A DNA stretch of 17,872 nt. Source: an uncultured Flavihumibacter sp. Its GTDB lineage: Bacteria > Bacteroidota > Bacteroidia > Chitinophagales > Chitinophagaceae. Shown here one piece after another: positions 16,426-17,872 of the stretch (position 1 is its first letter; each line of letters begins with the position of its first letter). Both the position numbers and the translations under genes were made by a program. The stretch lies in NCBI GenBank assembly GCA_946482545.1, contig CAMLRX010000107.1, forward strand, positions 1 to 17,872, read 5' to 3'. Under the pieces are notes generated by a model. That model worked only from the letters and a program-made list of their open reading frames with translations, ran no database searches and had not been told where the DNA came from.

Positions 16426-17055
16426 ATGGTAAACGAAAAAGCTGTAGCCGAAAAACTTTTACAAAGTAACGCTATCCGGTTGAATGTTCAGGAACCTTTT
16501 ACCTGGGCATCCGGATGGAAAAGTCCCATTTATTGCGACAACAGAAAAGTGCTCTCCTTCCCTTTCATCCGTGATTTTGTGAAGTCGGAAATGAGCAATG
16601 TCCTATTTGAAAAATTCCCCGAAGCCGATGTGCTGGCGGGTGTGGCCACGGCGGGCATCGCCTGGGGCGCCCTGGCTGCCGACCAGTTGAAACTGCCCTA
16701 TATGTATGTGCGTCCCAAGCCGAAAGAGCACGGGCTGGGCAATCAGATCGAAGGTGCATACGAAGCCGGTCAGAAAGTGGTGGTGATTGAAGACCTGATT
16801 TCCACGGGAAAAAGCAGTTTACAGGTAGTGGATGTACTCCGTGCGGCAGGACTGGAAGTGGTGGGTATGGTGTCCATTTTCAATTATGGGTTCCCCGTAG
16901 CCGCTGAGGCTTTTGAAAAAGCTGGCGTGCCCTGGATTTCTTTAACGAATTATTCAAGCCTGATCAGTTTGGCGATAGAGAAAGGAATTGTAACTTCCGA
17001 CCAGGAAAATCTGCTGCTGCAATGGCGGGAAAATCCTTCCACCTGGGGCAGATGA
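16426..17055 (+). CDS. pyrE: orotate phosphoribosyltransferase
   Basis: Transfers the phosphoribosyl group of PRPP to orotate to give OMP in pyrimidine synthesis. The 209-residue length is normal for the bacterial enzyme, which works as a dimer. The PRPP-binding motif is VVVIEDLISTGKSS (118-131), with the acidic pair E122-D123. The flexible catalytic loop VRPKPKEHGLGNQIEG (95-110) supplies R96, K98, K100 and H102. FTWASGWKSPIYCDNR (25-40) is the orotate and phosphate side. The start ATG at 16426 is the natural one. It is divergent from the NUDIX gene. The HMA-domain gene follows after 18 bases and is probably co-transcribed. pyrF and other pyr genes are not adjacent. Confidence 0.97.
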   Translation: MVNEKAVAEKLLQSNAIRLNVQEPFTWASGWKSPIYCDNRKVLSFPFIRDFVKSEMSNVLFEKFPEADVLAGVATAGIAWGALAADQLKLPYMYVRPKPKEHGLGNQIEGAYEAGQKVVVIEDLISTGKSSLQVVDVLRAAGLEVVGMVSIFNYGFPVAAEAFEKAGVPWISLTNYSSLISLAIEKGIVTSDQENLLLQWRENPSTWGR

Positions 17056-17073
17056 TCCATTAAAATTATACGT

Positions 17074-17415
17074 ATGAAAAAATCCGTTCAATTGTTGCTG
17101 GTCACTTTATTCGTGGCCGTTTCAGGAGCTTTCGCGCAAACACCGAAAGTAAAAACTGAAAAAATCCCGACGCCTACCGTTCAATGTGAAATGTGCAAGA
17201 ACAAGATCGAGAACTACCTGAAAAGAGTGGATGGCATTCAAACTGTGAAAGTAGATTACAAAAAGAAAGAGACCACGGTTAAATATGTTACCGACCGTAC
17301 CAATATTGAGGCGATCAAAACACATATCGCGAATGTGGGGTATGATGCGGGTGATGTAACGGCAGAACCTGAGGCGTATAAGAAGTTGCCTTCCTGCTGC
17401 AAGAAAAAGGAGTGA
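17074..17415 (+). CDS. secreted heavy-metal-associated (HMA) domain protein
   Basis: A 113-residue protein with a cleavable signal peptide (about 1-21, ending AFA) and one HMA domain (about 33-96). The metal-binding site is CEMC (C38, C41) after strand one, with the usual ferredoxin-like pattern: CKNKIENYLKRVDGIQTVKV, then KETTVKYV, then IEAIKTHIANVGYDA. It ends in PSCCKKKE, with two further cysteines (C108, C109) that could take part in metal binding or relay. Probably a periplasmic copper or zinc carrier; the metal is not determined by the sequence. It lies 18 bases after pyrE and is followed by a strong terminator, so the two likely form one transcript even though their functions are unrelated. 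Confidence 0.88.
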   Translation: MKKSVQLLLVTLFVAVSGAFAQTPKVKTEKIPTPTVQCEMCKNKIENYLKRVDGIQTVKVDYKKKETTVKYVTDRTNIEAIKTHIANVGYDAGDVTAEPEAYKKLPSCCKKKE

Positions 17416-17438
17416 GCTTTCGCTGGAAGAATATTGAG

Positions 17439-17474
17439 AAAGGATGCTGAATTTGTTTCGGTGTCCTTTTTTTT
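17439..17474 (+). terminator. rho-independent terminator after the HMA gene
   Basis: A 13-bp stem, AAAGGATGCTGAA paired with TTCGGTGTCCTTT (three G-T wobbles), around the 5-base loop TTTGT, followed directly by a T-run to 17474. It starts 23 bases past the stop and closes the pyrE-HMA transcript. Confidence 0.88.
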
Positions 17475-17497
17475 ATTGTATTTCACGCGAAGACGCA

Positions 17498-17872
17498 CTG
17501 CTTCGTGCCTCGCAGGAGCAAGGACGCAAGGCCTTGTGTTTGGAGCGTTTTTCTTTCAAGGGGATATTTTATTGCCCGCAACGGCGCAAGGACGCAAGGT
17601 TTCGTTCCTCGCAGCGTTGTTTTTGTTTGGAGCGTTTTCTTTTGAAGGAATATTTTTTGCTCGCAACGGCGCTACGACGCAACGCCTTAATTAGGTTTTG
17701 ATTTGTTGTATTGCGGACTTAGTTGGGGGAATTTGTTGCAAATAAATAATAAAATGCTGTGCTTTTACATTTTATATTAGGGCACGAGGGGCTGGCAATT
17801 TACTCAACATGCTGCACTTCAACAGCAAACGTTGCGCCTGCGAAGCACGAAGCAGCGCGCCGTTGCGAGAAA
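17498..17872. repeat. GC-rich intergenic repeat array with direct and inverted copies
   Basis: No gene is supported from 17416 to the window end. CGCAACGGCGC occurs at 17577-17587 and 17662-17672, and inverted at 17857-17867. TTTGGAGCGTTTT occurs at 17539-17551 and 17626-17638. GCAAGGACGCAAGG occurs at 17518-17531 and 17586-17599, with a diverged copy at 17671-17684. TTCGTGCCTCGCAG (17502-17515) recurs as TTCGTTCCTCGCAG (17601-17614). The block at 17498-17523 reappears in inverted orientation at 17830-17855 with three differences. Spacings of 68, 85, 87 and 99 bases show indels between units. The 17685-17829 interval is AT-rich and mostly unstructured. The array probably continues beyond the window. 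Confidence 0.75.

Noticed and set aside
17498..17684. Possible CRISPR array
   Set aside because: Repeated motifs are short, unevenly spaced (68-99 bases), degenerate and also inverted; there are no equal-length unique spacers and no cas genes.
17434..17701. Two overlapping open frames of about 85 codons
   Set aside because: They run through a terminator and the repeat array, have no domain, and their content is explained by translation of the repeats in two frames.

Overview
The window looks like ordinary chromosomal DNA from a Bacteroidota bacterium, most likely a Chitinophagaceae relative. The grounds are a PorP/SprF-family outer-membrane protein, a WbqC-like protein, a DUF4394 lipoprotein, -7-type promoter boxes resembling TAnnTTTG, several lipoprotein signal peptides and little use of strong Shine-Dalgarno sites. 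The placement comes from protein character and promoter style, not from a database search. No rRNA, tRNA, CRISPR array, transposase or phage gene was seen.

Layout. 1-2500: a truncated DUF4394 lipoprotein gene (minus) diverges from a small HEAT-repeat gene (plus), which converges on an RhlE-type DEAD-box helicase (minus). 2450-5000: serA (minus) with its own terminator diverges from a serine-hydrolase lipoprotein gene (plus). 5000-8900: a fused NAD(P)HX epimerase/dehydratase and a membrane pyrophosphatase ending in a clear terminator. 8930-11530: a small exported protein, then a BlaI-type repressor with a symmetric operator-like region and an M56 (BlaR1-like) membrane metalloprotease. 11528-14968: three minus-strand genes, probably read in the order wbqC-like, porP-like, AsmA-like. 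14969-15293: a very AT-rich intergenic stretch. 15294-17415: a LEA14-like lipoprotein gene, a NUDIX hydrolase (minus), and pyrE followed by a secreted HMA-domain protein. 17416-17872: a terminator and then a family of GC-rich direct and inverted repeats that runs off the window end.

How the genes fit together. Most are independent housekeeping functions: serine and pyrimidine synthesis, repair of hydrated NAD(P)H, PPi-driven ion pumping and RNA remodelling. Envelope proteins make up much of the rest. The one evident regulatory module is BlaI/M56. In it a soluble repressor is presumably inactivated by a membrane protease whose outer region is not a penicillin-binding domain, so its signal is unknown. 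The most notable molecular detail is in the pyrophosphatase. It lacks the pump glutamate at both usual helix-6 positions and has a glutamate in helix 5 instead, together with the K+-dependent signature. I found no clearly new multi-gene system.
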